Origin: Actinophytocola sp963729115
Lineage (GTDB): Bacteria; Actinomycetota; Actinomycetes; Mycobacteriales; Pseudonocardiaceae
DNA length: 64,000 nucleotides
Assembly (NCBI GenBank): GCA_963729115.1
Contig: CAVSMR010000003.1
Location: forward strand, 868,001 to 932,000
Direction: 5' to 3'
Below, one piece after another: positions 47,972 to 59,838 of the stretch. The number at the start of each line of letters is the position of its first letter. The first letter of the stretch is position 1. The translations under genes were made by a program, and so were the position numbers. The notes below the pieces were generated by a model. The model had not been told where the DNA came from, did not search any database, and saw nothing but the letters and a program-made list of their open reading frames with translations.

Positions 47972-50173
47972 TCAGGCGGGTTGCTCGTCCGCCGGGGCCA
48001 GCCACAGCACGCCCTGCGGGGGCAGCTGCAGCAGCGCGGACGCGGGCTGGCCGTGCCACGCGTCCCCGGTCGCGTCGACGCCGCCCAGGTTGCCCCAGCC
48101 CGAGCCGCCGTAGTCCTGCGCGTCGGTGTTGAGGATCTCCCGCCAGCGGCCGGCGAAGGGCAGGCCCACCCGGTAGTCGCGGTGGGGATGGCCGGCGAAG
48201 TTCGCGACGCAGGCGACCACGTTGCGGGGCACGCTCGGGTCGTGGCGCAGGAAGCTCGCCACGTTGTTCGCCGAGTCGTTCGCGTCGATCCACGCGAAGC
48301 CCGCCGGCGAGGTGTCCGCCGCGAACAGCGCCGGGTGCGCCCGGTACTGGCGGTTGAGGTCACCGACGAGCCGCAGCAGGCCGCCGTGGAGCGGATCCTC
48401 GGTCAGGTGCCAGTCGAGCGAGCGGCTCTCCGACCACTCCTGCACCTGACCGAACTCGCCGCCCATGAACAGCAGCTGCTTGCCCGGGTGGGCCCACATG
48501 AACCCGAGCAGCGCACGCAGCCCGGCGGCCTTGTTCCAGTCGTCGCCGGGCATCCGCGTCCACAGCGAGCCCTTGCCGTGCACCACCTCGTCGTGCGACA
48601 GCGGCAGCACGAAGTTCTCGCTCCACGCGTACATCAGCGAGAACGTGACCTCGTTGTGGTGGTAGGAGCGGTGCACCGGATCGTGGCCGACGTAGCTCAG
48701 CGTGTCGTGCATCCAGCCCATGTTCCACTTGAACCCGAAGCCGAGCCCGCCGAGATGGGTCGGCCGGGTGACGCCGGGCCAGGCGGTCGACTCCTCGGCC
48801 ACCATGATCGCGCCGGGGTGGTGCTTGTAGACGGTCGCGTTCAGCTCCTGCAGGAACCGCACGGCATCCAGGTTCTCCCGTCCACCGTGGACGTTGGGCA
48901 GCCACTCGCCTTCCTTGCGCGAGTAGTCGAGGTAGAGCATCGAGGCGACCGCGTCCACCCGCAGGCCGTCGATGTGGAACTCCTCGATCCAGTACAGCGC
49001 GTTCGCGACGAGGAAGTTGCGCACCTCGGTGCGGCCGAAGTCGAACACGAGCGTGCCCCAGTCCGGGTGCTCGCCGCGGCGCGGGTCCGCGTGCTCGTAG
49101 AGCGGCGTGCCGTCGAAGCGGGCCAGCGCCCAGGCGTCCTTGGGGAAGTGCGCCGGCACCCAGTCCATGAGCACGCCGATGCCCCGCCGGTGGAGCGTGT
49201 CCACGAGGTGGCGGAACTCGTCGGGCGTGCCGAACCGCGCGGTCGGCGCGTAGTACGAGGTGACCTGGTAGCCCCACGAGCCGCCGAACGGGTGCTCGGC
49301 GACCGGCAGCAGCTCGACGTGGGTGAAGCCCTGCTCGGCCACGTAGCCGGTCAGCTGGTCGGCGAGCTCGCGGTAGCCCAGGCCCGGCCGCCAGGAACCG
49401 AGGTGCACCTCGTAGACGCTCATCGGCTCGGCGTGCCACTGGGTGGCCTCGCGGCGCTGCATCCAGTCCGCGTCGGTCCACTCGTGCGCCGCGACGGTGA
49501 CCTTCGACGCGGTGGCGGGCGGCACCTCGGTCGCGAACGCCATCGGGTCGGCCTTCTCCTGCCAGGTCCCGTCCTGACCGAGGATGCGGTACTTGTAGTT
49601 CGTGCCGGGCGGCAGGCCGGGGACGAACAGCTCCCAGACGCCCGAGGAGCCGAGCGAGCGCATCGGGTTCGCTCGGCCGTCCCAGCCGTCGAAGTCGCCG
49701 GTGACCCGCACGCCGCGCGCGCTGGGCGCCCACACCGCGAACGACGTGCCCTCGACCGGGCCGGCCGGCGTGTCGTAGGAACGAACGTGCGCGCCGAGCA
49801 CGTTCCACAGCCGCTCGTGGCGGCCCTCGCCCAGCAGGTGCAGGTCCAGCTCGCCGAGCGTGGGCAGCCACCGGTACGGGTCGTCGACGAGCACCGGATC
49901 GCCGCCGTAGTCGACCTCGAACACGTAGCTGCCCGGCGGCTCGGACAGGACCGCGGTGAACACGCCGTCCGCGGTCTCCTCGAGCTGGTCGCGCTGCTCG
50001 CCGGCGAGCAGCGCGACCGACTTGGCGCCCGGCCGGTAGGCACGGGCCACGGTCGTGCCCGCGTGATCGGAATGCACGCCCAGCACCGAGTGCGGGTCGT
50101 GGTGCGAACCCGTCACGAGGCGGCGCAGGTCGTCGGGCGGCATCGCGCTCGGGTCGGCGCTCACATCAGTCAT
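47972..50173 (-). CDS. glgB: 1,4-alpha-glucan branching enzyme
   Basis: Introduces alpha-1,6 branches into alpha-glucan; GH13. The 733-residue protein has an N-terminal CBM48 region (TSFAVWAPSARGVRVTGDFDGWDG), the GH13 blocks VELLPVAEHPFGGSWGYQ, GLRVDAVASMLYLDYSR (nucleophile Asp), MVAEESTAWPGVT (acid Glu) and LPLSHDEVVHGKGSL. The ATG at 50173 lies 8 nt after CAGAAT (minus strand). It is the last step of the GlgE route and sits behind treS-pep2 in the same direction. Confidence 0.96.
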   Translation of the reverse strand: MTDVSADPSAMPPDDLRRLVTGSHHDPHSVLGVHSDHAGTTVARAYRPGAKSVALLAGEQRDQLEETADGVFTAVLSEPPGSYVFEVDYGGDPVLVDDPYRWLPTLGELDLHLLGEGRHERLWNVLGAHVRSYDTPAGPVEGTSFAVWAPSARGVRVTGDFDGWDGRANPMRSLGSSGVWELFVPGLPPGTNYKYRILGQDGTWQEKADPMAFATEVPPATASKVTVAAHEWTDADWMQRREATQWHAEPMSVYEVHLGSWRPGLGYRELADQLTGYVAEQGFTHVELLPVAEHPFGGSWGYQVTSYYAPTARFGTPDEFRHLVDTLHRRGIGVLMDWVPAHFPKDAWALARFDGTPLYEHADPRRGEHPDWGTLVFDFGRTEVRNFLVANALYWIEEFHIDGLRVDAVASMLYLDYSRKEGEWLPNVHGGRENLDAVRFLQELNATVYKHHPGAIMVAEESTAWPGVTRPTHLGGLGFGFKWNMGWMHDTLSYVGHDPVHRSYHHNEVTFSLMYAWSENFVLPLSHDEVVHGKGSLWTRMPGDDWNKAAGLRALLGFMWAHPGKQLLFMGGEFGQVQEWSESRSLDWHLTEDPLHGGLLRLVGDLNRQYRAHPALFAADTSPAGFAWIDANDSANNVASFLRHDPSVPRNVVACVANFAGHPHRDYRVGLPFAGRWREILNTDAQDYGGSGWGNLGGVDATGDAWHGQPASALLQLPPQGVLWLAPADEQPA

Positions 50174-50219
50174 CGCCGTTCATTCTGCCGTTGCGCCAGG
50201 GGTATCGCCCAACGGGTGA

Positions 50220-50651
50220 TCAACCTTGCGCTATGTAGGACTCCAGCTGCTCGCGGTCGGTCTCCAGCTGCTCGATCCGGCTCTTCACGACGTCGCCGAT
50301 GCTGACGATGCCGACGAGCTTGCCGCCCGAGACGACCGGCATGTGCCGGATCCGCCGCTCGGTCATGGTCGAGGCGAGGCTGTCCACGGCCTCGTTCGGC
50401 TCGCAGGTCACCACCGACGTGGTCATGATCTCCGAGACCGGCGCGTGCAGCAGCTCCGCGCCGCGCTCGTTCAGCCGGCGGACGACGTCGCGCTCGGAGA
50501 CGATGCCGACCAGCGCGCCGGACTCGTCGCACACGACCATGGCACCGACGTTGTGCCGGGCAAGATCCTCGAGCAGCCCTGCGATCGAGACTCCCGGAGG
50601 CACGGTCGCCACCTCGGAACCCTTGTGCCGCAACAGATCCGCTATTCGCAC
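50220..50651 (-). CDS. CBS-domain pair protein
   Basis: A 143-residue protein made of two CBS domains (IADLLRHKGSEVATVPPGVS and VSEIMTTSVVTCEPNEAVDS starts; GALVGIVSERDVVRRL and GKLVGIVSIGDVVKSRIE ends). Such pairs bind adenine nucleotides as energy sensors. Lying between pep2 and glgB, it might modulate glucan synthesis by energy charge; no direct evidence. The C-terminal REQLESYIAQG is a short helix. Confidence 0.88.
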   Translation of the reverse strand: MRIADLLRHKGSEVATVPPGVSIAGLLEDLARHNVGAMVVCDESGALVGIVSERDVVRRLNERGAELLHAPVSEIMTTSVVTCEPNEAVDSLASTMTERRIRHMPVVSGGKLVGIVSIGDVVKSRIEQLETDREQLESYIAQG

Positions 50652-50709
50652 CTGGACACCCCGATTCGTCGGTACCTGGCGCCCGTCGTTGGACGCCAGT
50701 CAACTGAGG

Positions 50710-52043
50710 CTAACGACGGCGTCTGATCGCCGCCAGAGGGATCGCGAGCCAGTCGGGCCGGTTGTGGTGCTCGTAGCGGACCTCGTAGACGGCTTTGTCC
50801 AGCTCCAGCGCGCGCAGCAGCGCCGCCTGCGCCCGCGGATCGCCGGCCACTTCGGCGTAGCCGTCGCAGAACGCGGCCCGGTTGCGGTCGGCCCACTCGG
50901 TGGCCCGGGCGACGAGCCGGCGGTCCGCCTCGTCGCCGGCGAGCAGGTGTAACGCGGCGTAGTCGAACGAGCGGAGCATCGCGGCGACGTCCCGCAGCGG
51001 GGTCCGCGGCGCCCGCCGTTGTTCGGGCGTGGCCGCGGGCTCGCCCTCGAAGTCGATCAGCACCCAGCCGCCGGTGCTGCGCAGCACCTGGCCGAGGTGC
51101 AGGTCGCCGTGGATCTGCTGGACCGTCAGCGGTCCGGTCACGCCGCGGACGGCGTCGAACGCCGCACGCAGCACCGCCTCGTCCGCCGCCAGCTCGGGCA
51201 CCTCGGCGAGTACCGCGTCGAGCCGTGCGTGCATGGCGTCGGCCTCGGCGTCGACGCCCGGGCCGGCGACCGGTGAGCTGCCGGTGGCGCGGGCGAGCGC
51301 CGCGTGCACCTCGGCGACCGCCACGCCGAGCCGGTGCGCCTCGCCGGCGAAGTCGCCGCCGACCTCGTCCGCGTGCAGGTCGCCCTCGGCCAGCAGGTCG
51401 CGCACGCTGGCGGTGGCGGTGGCCCAGCCCTCGACCGTGTTCGGCAGGAACTCCTGCAGGAAGCCGAGAACCGTGTCGCCGTGCCCGGCTTCACCGCTGA
51501 TCACGCCGAGCGGCGCGGCGATGTGCGCGTTGCCCGCGGACCGCAGCGAGCGGTGCAGGTCGACGTCGCGGTTCGGTCCGGGGTCGGGCCGGCGGTAGAG
51601 CTTGAGGATGTACTGCGAGCCGTAGACCACCGAGGTGTTGCTCTGCTCCACACCGATCGGCCGCGCCCGCACACCCGTCGCGATGTCCACGTCCGGCTCG
51701 GTCCGGAACTCCAGCCCGCCGGCCGTCGTGCTGTCCGCGAGCAGGCCGAGCAGCGTGCCCATCAGCTCCGGGTCCTGGGTGGCGTCCCAGTACGCGTGCC
51801 CGCCGGTACGGGTGATCACCGCGTGCTCGAGGTGCTCGGGCACCACGGCGGCCACGCCGAGGGGCAGCTGGTAGGGCTCGCCGTCGACGGAGACCATCAG
51901 GTGCACGAAGCCCGGGGTGAGCTCCGCCGATCGCAGCGTCGTGACCGTGTCCGCGCCACGTGCCTTCGCCCGGAACCACCGCTGCCGCACGAGCCAGTCG
52001 ACGAGCTCCGGACCGAGGTCCTCGGCGCGGGTCACGGCGCGGG

Positions 52044-52047
<4 letters not shown>
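50710..52047 (-). CDS. pep2: Maltokinase (Pep2/Mak)
   Basis: Phosphorylates maltose to maltose 1-phosphate with ATP, supplying GlgE. The 445-residue protein begins with the cap domain LVDWLVRQRWFRAKARG and has the kinase-fold blocks VEQSNTSVVYGSQYILKLYRR (ATP-binding Lys), QQIHGDLHLGQVL (catalytic Asp) and VLIDFEGEP (metal Asp). GTG at 52047 overlaps the treS stop (GTGA); a second in-frame GTG at 52035 arises from a 12-bp direct duplication. TreS and Pep2 form a complex in mycobacteria, and the overlap fits coupled synthesis. Confidence 0.94.
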
Positions 52048-53882
<1,835 letters not shown>

Positions 53883-54001
53883 CCCGTGCCCTCACCTAAC
53901 TCTCTTCGGCCGCGGCCACGTTGCCGCGAGGTGGCGATCATGGTGCCAGGTCGCTTCCGGTTTCCCTTCCATGGTTACCGCTGCGCCGGGATCCTGCACA
54001 A

Positions 54002-54046
54002 GAGACAGCGCCGCCGGGCCCTTCGCGGGCCCGGCGGCACTGTCTC
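54002..54046 (-). terminator. Long terminator hairpin of the M43 protease gene
   Basis: Nineteen paired bases with one internal mismatch: inner 12-bp stem 54010-54021 with 54027-54038, outer 7 bp 54002-54008 with 54040-54046, loop TTCGC. It follows the protease stop on the minus strand and separates it from treS; the rest of 53883-54001 shows no other element. Confidence 0.88.
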
Positions 54047-54069
54047 AATTGGATCTACGGCGGGGTCTG

Positions 54070-55002
54070 TCAGCCGCGGTAGGCGGCCCAGGCGTCCTGC
54101 ATGCGACTCGCCTGCCCCGGGGTGTACTGGTCGTAGCAGGAGTCGTAGGAGTAGTCCATGTAGTTGTGGATCGGGTCGAGGCCGGCGGCCGAGCAGGAGT
54201 CCCGGCCGGCCGGGCAGCCCTCGGTCGGGGACGACTGCGCCGCGGTGTCGGCGACCTCGTCACCAGGCGCGGCGCAGCCACCCTCGAAGGTGTGGAAGAG
54301 CCCGAGCCAGTGGCCGCTCTCGTGCGTGGCGGTCTTGCCCTCGTTGTAGTTGGTGATCGGGCCGCCCGGCAGCGAGCCCCACTGGATGATGATCCCGTCG
54401 AGCTCCGGGTCGCCGGCGTACCACCACGGGAACGTCGCGTAGCCGAGGTAGCCGGTGTTGGTCGACCAGATGTTGAGCGTCGTCGAGTCGCCCTCGTGGG
54501 TCGCGGACTTGAGGGCGCGCTCGCCGGCGGCCGAGTCCGGGTCGTTGAACCACGAGTCGTTCTGCCACCGGCGCACGGCCTGGAGGCTGAACGAGAACTC
54601 GGTGTTCGCCGCCGTGCCCGGGGCCTCCTGGCCGGCGTAGTCCTCGTTCATCTCGGCGATCTGCTCGTTGATCTGCGCGTCGGACACGTTGCCGGTGCCG
54701 TCGGAGGCGTAGACCACGTGGAAGACGACCGGGACGTTGACCTGAGCGAGGGCCTGGTGCTTGCCCTTCAGCTTGGCGGCCATGTCCCGCCGGACCGCGG
54801 CGACGTCGCTCGCGGTCACCTCGTTGCGGTCGTGCCCGTCCACCCCGGCCGGACGGCGGGCGGCCGAGCCCTCATCGGCCGCGCACTCGGTGGACGGGTG
54901 GATGCTCGGCTGCGCGGCCACCCCGGCCGCGGGCAGCACGGCGAAGGCGGACGCGGACATGGCGATGGCCAGTAACGCGCTGACTCTTCCCGACTTGGAC
55001 AT
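54070..55002 (-). CDS. Secreted M43 (pappalysin-family) zinc protease
   Basis: A 310-residue secreted metzincin-type protease. A signal peptide covers residues 1-30 (cleavage after AGVAA), a propeptide-like region follows, and the catalytic domain has HESGHWLGLFH (His227, Glu228, His231, His237 as zinc ligands and base) plus the Met-turn NYMDYS (Met282). Several Cys pairs suggest disulfides. ATG at 55002 with GGAAGG upstream; the in-frame extension to 55116 is not supported. It is inserted between glgE and treS in the alpha-glucan cluster but has its own terminator and probably its own promoter, so no metabolic link is implied. Confidence 0.9.
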   Translation of the reverse strand: MSKSGRVSALLAIAMSASAFAVLPAAGVAAQPSIHPSTECAADEGSAARRPAGVDGHDRNEVTASDVAAVRRDMAAKLKGKHQALAQVNVPVVFHVVYASDGTGNVSDAQINEQIAEMNEDYAGQEAPGTAANTEFSFSLQAVRRWQNDSWFNDPDSAAGERALKSATHEGDSTTLNIWSTNTGYLGYATFPWWYAGDPELDGIIIQWGSLPGGPITNYNEGKTATHESGHWLGLFHTFEGGCAAPGDEVADTAAQSSPTEGCPAGRDSCSAAGLDPIHNYMDYSYDSCYDQYTPGQASRMQDAWAAYRG

Positions 55003-55184
55003 GCAGGGAGTCCTTCCAATGCAGGGGACGCGGCCTGGAGCCGCGCCTGCTTTGGAAACTACGTCGCCGCGGGTGGTCTCGTAAGAGGTTGTCGCGTCGG
55101 GTGAGCGGTTTGTCAATTACCGGTTACCAGACGATCCGGGTACCGCGACGAGCGGACCGTTTCATCGGACCGTTCAGCGGACCC

Positions 55185-57152
55185 TCAGCGGACAACGGAC
55201 AGGATGTGGCACACCGCGTCGGTCGGTTCCAGCCGCACGTAGTTGGCCTGGCCCCAGTCCCAGGTCTGCCCGGTCACCTCGTCCCGCACGGCGAACCGGT
55301 CGGTCCAGGCGAGCCCGAGGGCCGGCAGGTCGAGGTACACCATCCCGTCCTGCGCTTGGTACGAGTCCAGGTTGACCACCACGAGGACCGTGTCCCGGCC
55401 GGCCGGATCGGTCTTGGAGTACGCGAGCAGCGCGTCGTTCTCGGTGTGATGGAAGTGCAGCGTCCGCAGCTGCCGCAGCGCCGGGTGCGCCGCGCGGATC
55501 GCGTTCAGCCGGGTCAGCCACGGCTCCAGCGACCGGCCGTCCTTGAGCGCCTGGGCGAAGTCGCGCGGGCGCAGCTCGTACTTCTCCGAGTCGAGGTACT
55601 CCTCGCTGCCCTCGCGCACGGCCTCGTGCTCGTACAGCTCGTAGCCGGCGTACACGCCCCACGACGGCGAGAACGTCGCCGCGAGCGCCGCCCGGATCGC
55701 GAACATCGCCGGCCCGCCGTACTGCAGCGACGCGTGCAGGATGTCCGGGGTGTTCACGAACAGGTTCGGCCGCGCCTCGTCCGCGTGCTCGACGATCTCG
55801 TTGCCGAACTCGATCAGCTCGTGCTTGTGCGTGCGCCAGGTGAAGTACGTGTACGACTGGGTGAACCCCAGCCGCGCGAGCCCGTAGAGCCGGGCCCGCC
55901 GGGTGAACGACTCGGACAGGAACAGCACGTCCGGCTCCACGGTCTTCACCTCGTGGATCAGCCAGTGCCAGAAGTTCGGCGGCTTCGTGTGCGGGTTGTC
56001 CACCCGGAAGATCCGCACCCCGTGCGACACCCAGAGCAGCACCACCCGGAGCACCTCCGCGTAGATGCCCTCGGGGTCGGTGTCGAAGTTCAGCGGGTAG
56101 ATGTCCTGGTACTTCTTCGGCGGGTTCTCCGCGTACGCGACCGTCCCATCCGGACGGATCGTGAACCACTCCGGGTGCTCGGTGACCCACGGGTGGTCCG
56201 GCGCGCACTGCAGCGCGAGGTCGAGGGCGACCTCCAGGCCGAGCTCGTGCGCGCGAGCGACGAACGCGTCGAAGTCGGCGAACGTGCCCAGCTGCGGGTG
56301 GATCGCGTCGTGCCCGCCCTCGGCCGAGCCGATCGCCCACGTGGACCCGACGTCCTCGGGCACCGCGACCACGCTGTTGTTGGGGCCCTTGCGGTTCACC
56401 GTGCCGATCGGGTGGACCGGCGGCAGGTACACGACGTCGAAGCCCATCCCGGCGACCCGGTCGAGCTCCTTGGCGGCGGTGGCGAACGTGCCGTGCAGCG
56501 GCTTGCCGGACTCGTCCACGCCGCCGGTCGAGCGCGGGAACAGCTCGTACCACGACCCGTACAGCGCGCGCGGCCGGTCGACCCACAGCCGGTACTTCCG
56601 CCCGCGGGTGACCAGGTCGCGGATCGGGTTGGCGAGCATGTGCTTCTGCACGGGCTCGGACAGCGCCTCGGCGATCCGCGCGGGCAGCGGCAGCGAGGTG
56701 TCGCGCAGCGCGGCGGCCGCGGCGACGAGCATCCGCTCGTCCCCGTCGGGCGGGCCGTGCTTGGCGGCCCGGTCCAGCAGCAGGGCGCCGGACTCCAGGT
56801 CGTTCGCCAGCTCGTCGGGTCCCTGGGCGGCGCCGACCTTGACCTCGACCGCGTGCCGCCAGGTCGCCCACGGGTCGCTCCACGCGTCCACCCGGTAGGT
56901 CCACATGCCGGTCGAGTCGGGCGTGATCGCGGTGATCCAGTGGTCGGTGTTCGGGTCGTCGCAGATCATCCGGGTCTGGCGCTCGGCGTCGTCGTGTGGC
57001 CCCCGCCACACCACGGTGGCGCCGACCGCGTCGTGCCCCTCCCGCCAGACCGTGGCCCGCACCGGGACGTGCTCCCCGGCGACCGCCTTCGCCGGGTAGC
57101 GGCCACAGCTGACCAAAGGGGAAACGTCGTCGATGCCGAACCGACCACTCAC
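55185..57152 (-). CDS. glgE: Alpha-1,4-glucan:maltose-1-phosphate maltosyltransferase
   Basis: Transfers maltosyl units from maltose 1-phosphate onto alpha-glucan; GH13_3. The 655-residue protein begins with the N-terminal beta domain (VSPLVSCGRYPAKAVAGE), then ALYGSWYELFPRS, GFDVVYLPPVHPIGTVNRKG, DLALQCAPDHPW, VRIFRVDNPHTKP (nucleophile Asp), VLFLSESFTR (acid Glu) and NLFVNTPDILH. It is a validated drug target in tuberculosis. The GTG at 57152 follows GGGAGGGTG. Divergent from glgP with 136 bp between. Confidence 0.96.
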   Translation of the reverse strand: MSGRFGIDDVSPLVSCGRYPAKAVAGEHVPVRATVWREGHDAVGATVVWRGPHDDAERQTRMICDDPNTDHWITAITPDSTGMWTYRVDAWSDPWATWRHAVEVKVGAAQGPDELANDLESGALLLDRAAKHGPPDGDERMLVAAAAALRDTSLPLPARIAEALSEPVQKHMLANPIRDLVTRGRKYRLWVDRPRALYGSWYELFPRSTGGVDESGKPLHGTFATAAKELDRVAGMGFDVVYLPPVHPIGTVNRKGPNNSVVAVPEDVGSTWAIGSAEGGHDAIHPQLGTFADFDAFVARAHELGLEVALDLALQCAPDHPWVTEHPEWFTIRPDGTVAYAENPPKKYQDIYPLNFDTDPEGIYAEVLRVVLLWVSHGVRIFRVDNPHTKPPNFWHWLIHEVKTVEPDVLFLSESFTRRARLYGLARLGFTQSYTYFTWRTHKHELIEFGNEIVEHADEARPNLFVNTPDILHASLQYGGPAMFAIRAALAATFSPSWGVYAGYELYEHEAVREGSEEYLDSEKYELRPRDFAQALKDGRSLEPWLTRLNAIRAAHPALRQLRTLHFHHTENDALLAYSKTDPAGRDTVLVVVNLDSYQAQDGMVYLDLPALGLAWTDRFAVRDEVTGQTWDWGQANYVRLEPTDAVCHILSVVR

Positions 57153-57249
57153 CGGTCACACCCTCCCTGCCCAGGGGCGTAGTTGCCGAAGATCGTCCCC
57201 CACCTTCGAAGTCTGCCCGGTCCCGGCCGTTCCCACACGGCCCGCCGCC

Positions 57250-57278
57250 TTGAATTTGCCGGACGCGCGCCCTATAAG
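57250..57278 (+). promoter_or_regulatory. Near-consensus sigma70 promoter of glgP
   Basis: TTGAAT (57250-57255) and TATAAG (57273-57278) are separated by 17 bp. The start codon follows 10 nt after the -10, leaving a leader of only about 3-4 nt. Confidence 0.7.
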
Positions 57279-57288
57279 GTCGGTCGTC

Positions 57289-59838
57289 GTGAAAGCTGTA
57301 CGTCGCTTTACCGTGCGTGCCGGGCTGCCCGAGGCGCTGGCCGAGCTGGGCACGCTCGCCACGAACCTCCGGTGGACCTGGCATCCGCCGACCCAGGAGC
57401 TGTTCGCGGCGATCGACCCGGCGACCTGGGACCGGATCGGCAACCCGCTGCGGCTGCTCGCCGAGGTGCCCGCGCACCGGCTCGAGCAGCTGGCGACCGA
57501 CCCCGAGTTCCTCGACAGGGTGAACGAGCTGTCCGAGGACCTGCGGCGCTACCTCACCGACGACCGGTGGTACCAGCACCGCCGGGCCGAGCTCGCCGCC
57601 CACGGGCCCGAGGGCAACGGCCTCGCCGACCGGATGCCGGACTCGATCGCGTACTTCTCCATGGAGTTCGGCGTCACCGAGGCGCTGCCCAACTACTCCG
57701 GCGGGCTCGGCGTGCTCGCCGGCGACCACCTGAAGGCGGCCTCCGACCTCGGCGTGCCGCTGATCGGCGTCGGCCTGCTGTACCGGTCGGGTTACTTCCG
57801 CCAGTCGCTGTCGCTGGACGGCTGGCAGGTCGAGCACTACCCGGTCATCGACCCGAGCGGGCTGCCGCTCGACCCGCTCGTGGAGCCCTCGGGCGCGCCG
57901 ATCCTGGTGCACGTGGCGATGCCCGGCGGCCGGGTGCTGCGCGCCCGGATCTGGAAGGCGCAGGTCGGCCGGGTGCCCCTGCTGCTGCTCGATTCGGACG
58001 TGGACGGCAACGACGACGACCTGCGCGGGGTCACCGACCGGCTCTACGGCGGCGACCAGAACCACCGCATCCGCCAGGAGATCCTGGCCGGCGTGGGCGG
58101 CGTGCGCGCGGTGCGGACGTACTGCGAGCTGACCGGCCACACGCAGCCGGAGGTGTTCCACACCAACGAGGGCCACGCGGGCTTCCTCGGCCTGGAGCGG
58201 CTGCGCGAGCTGACGTCGGGCCGGAGCCTGTCGTTCGACGAGGCGCTGTCCGCGGTCCGCGCGGGCACGGTGTTCACCACGCACACCCCGGTCCCGGCCG
58301 GCATCGACCGGTTCCCGGTGGACCTCGTGCAGCACTACTTCGGGGACGGCGCGCTGCTGCCCGACGTGGACTTCCGCCGCATCCTCGCGCTGGGCGCGGA
58401 GGACAACGCGGGCATGTTCAACATGGCCCACATGGGACTGCGGCTCGCCCAGCGCGCGAACGGGGTGTCCAAGCTGCACGGCGAGGTCAGCCGCGAGATG
58501 TTCGGCGGGCTGTGGGCCGGGTTCGACACCGACGAGGTGCCGATCACCTCGGTCACCAACGGCGTGCACGGTCCGACGTGGACGGCCCGGGAGATGACCG
58601 ACCTGGTCGGCGACCGGCTCGACTCGGTGTCCGACGCCGAGCTGTGGAAGCTGCGGTGCACGCTGCGCCGCCGGCTCGTGGCCGAGGTGCGCCGGCGGGT
58701 GCGCGAGGCGTGGCTGCAGCGCGGCGCGTCCCCGCTGGAGCTCGCGTGGACCGACGCGGTGTTCGACCCGGACGTGCTGACCGTCGGTTTCGCCCGGCGC
58801 GTGCCGACCTACAAGCGGCTCACGCTGATGCTGCGCGACCACGACCGGCTGCGCGCGCTGCTGCTGCACCCGGAACGCCCGGTGCAGCTCGTCGTGGCCG
58901 GCAAGTCGCACCCGGCCGACGACGGCGGCAAGGCGCTGATCCAGCAGATCGTCAAGTTCGCCGACGAGCACGACGTCCGCAACCGGATCGTCTTCCTGCC
59001 CGACTACGACATGTCGATGGCCCGGTACCTGTACTGGGGCTGCGACGTGTGGCTGAACAACCCGACCCGCCCGCTGGAGGCGTGCGGCACCTCGGGCATG
59101 AAGTCCGCGCTCAACGGCGGGCTCAACCTGTCCATCCGGGACGGTTGGTGGGACGAGCTGTACGACGGCAGCAACGGCTGGGCCATCCCGACCGCGGACG
59201 GCGTGCACGACCCGCTGCGCCGCGACGACCTCGAGGCGGCCGCGCTGTACGAGCTGCTCGGCGGGCAGGTGGCGCCGCTGTTCTACGAGCGCGGTGCCGA
59301 CCGGGTCCCGTCCCAGTGGCTCGCGATGGTCCGGCACACGCTGGCCTCGCTCGGCCCGAAGGTGCAGGCCTCGCGCATGGTCCGCGAGTACGTCGAGTCG
59401 CAGTACACCCCGGCGGCGACCGCGGTGGAGCTCGCGGGTGCGGACGACTTCCGCGCGGCCCGCGGGCTCGCCGAGTACCGCGCCCGGATCGGCGGGGCGT
59501 GGCCGCACGTGCGGGTCACCGACTGCGAGCTGAGCCTGGACCCGGACGGGCGGCGCACGCCGGTGCTGGGCGAGCGGGTGCGGGTGACCGCGTCGGTCGA
59601 CCTGGCCGGGCTCGCGCAGTCGGACGTACAGGTGCAGGTCGTGGTGGGCCGGGTCGCGGACAGCGACGAGCTGTACGACGTGGTCACCGCCCCGATGGAG
59701 CCGGCGGAGGACGGGCGGTACGTGGCGGAGATCCCGCTGCCGCACACGGGCGCGCTCGGCGCGACGGCCCGGGTGCTGCCGCGCCACGAGCTGCTGGCGA
59801 GCCCGGTCGAGCTCGGCCGCGTGGTGGTGGCTAACTGA
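57289..59838 (+). CDS. glgP: Alpha-glucan phosphorylase
   Basis: Releases glucose 1-phosphate from alpha-glucan ends using PLP; GT35, the long actinobacterial type (Rv1328). The 849-residue protein has YFSMEFGVTEALPNYSGGLGVLAGDHL, YFRQSLSLDGWQVEHYP, VFHTNEGHAGFL, FARRVPTYKRLTLML, and the PLP-site block EACGTSGMKSALNGGLNLS with the Lys. I chose the GTG at 57289 because a near-consensus promoter ends just upstream and the family N-terminus VKAVRRFTVRAGLPEALAEL begins there; the longer frame would run through the promoter. Its 3' end overlaps the next gene by 8 nt, convergently. Confidence 0.95.
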   Translation: MKAVRRFTVRAGLPEALAELGTLATNLRWTWHPPTQELFAAIDPATWDRIGNPLRLLAEVPAHRLEQLATDPEFLDRVNELSEDLRRYLTDDRWYQHRRAELAAHGPEGNGLADRMPDSIAYFSMEFGVTEALPNYSGGLGVLAGDHLKAASDLGVPLIGVGLLYRSGYFRQSLSLDGWQVEHYPVIDPSGLPLDPLVEPSGAPILVHVAMPGGRVLRARIWKAQVGRVPLLLLDSDVDGNDDDLRGVTDRLYGGDQNHRIRQEILAGVGGVRAVRTYCELTGHTQPEVFHTNEGHAGFLGLERLRELTSGRSLSFDEALSAVRAGTVFTTHTPVPAGIDRFPVDLVQHYFGDGALLPDVDFRRILALGAEDNAGMFNMAHMGLRLAQRANGVSKLHGEVSREMFGGLWAGFDTDEVPITSVTNGVHGPTWTAREMTDLVGDRLDSVSDAELWKLRCTLRRRLVAEVRRRVREAWLQRGASPLELAWTDAVFDPDVLTVGFARRVPTYKRLTLMLRDHDRLRALLLHPERPVQLVVAGKSHPADDGGKALIQQIVKFADEHDVRNRIVFLPDYDMSMARYLYWGCDVWLNNPTRPLEACGTSGMKSALNGGLNLSIRDGWWDELYDGSNGWAIPTADGVHDPLRRDDLEAAALYELLGGQVAPLFYERGADRVPSQWLAMVRHTLASLGPKVQASRMVREYVESQYTPAATAVELAGADDFRAARGLAEYRARIGGAWPHVRVTDCELSLDPDGRRTPVLGERVRVTASVDLAGLAQSDVQVQVVVGRVADSDELYDVVTAPMEPAEDGRYVAEIPLPHTGALGATARVLPRHELLASPVELGRVVVAN

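Noticed and set aside
53883..54001. Possible small gene upstream of treS
   Set aside because: Only short frames without ribosome-binding sites; most likely the treS promoter region.
55174..59787. Very long open frame (over 1500 codons) on the minus strand across glgP and glgE
   Set aside because: It is antisense to glgP and out of frame with glgE; the product is Arg/Gly/Pro/Ala-rich with no family motif. Long antisense frames are expected at this GC content.
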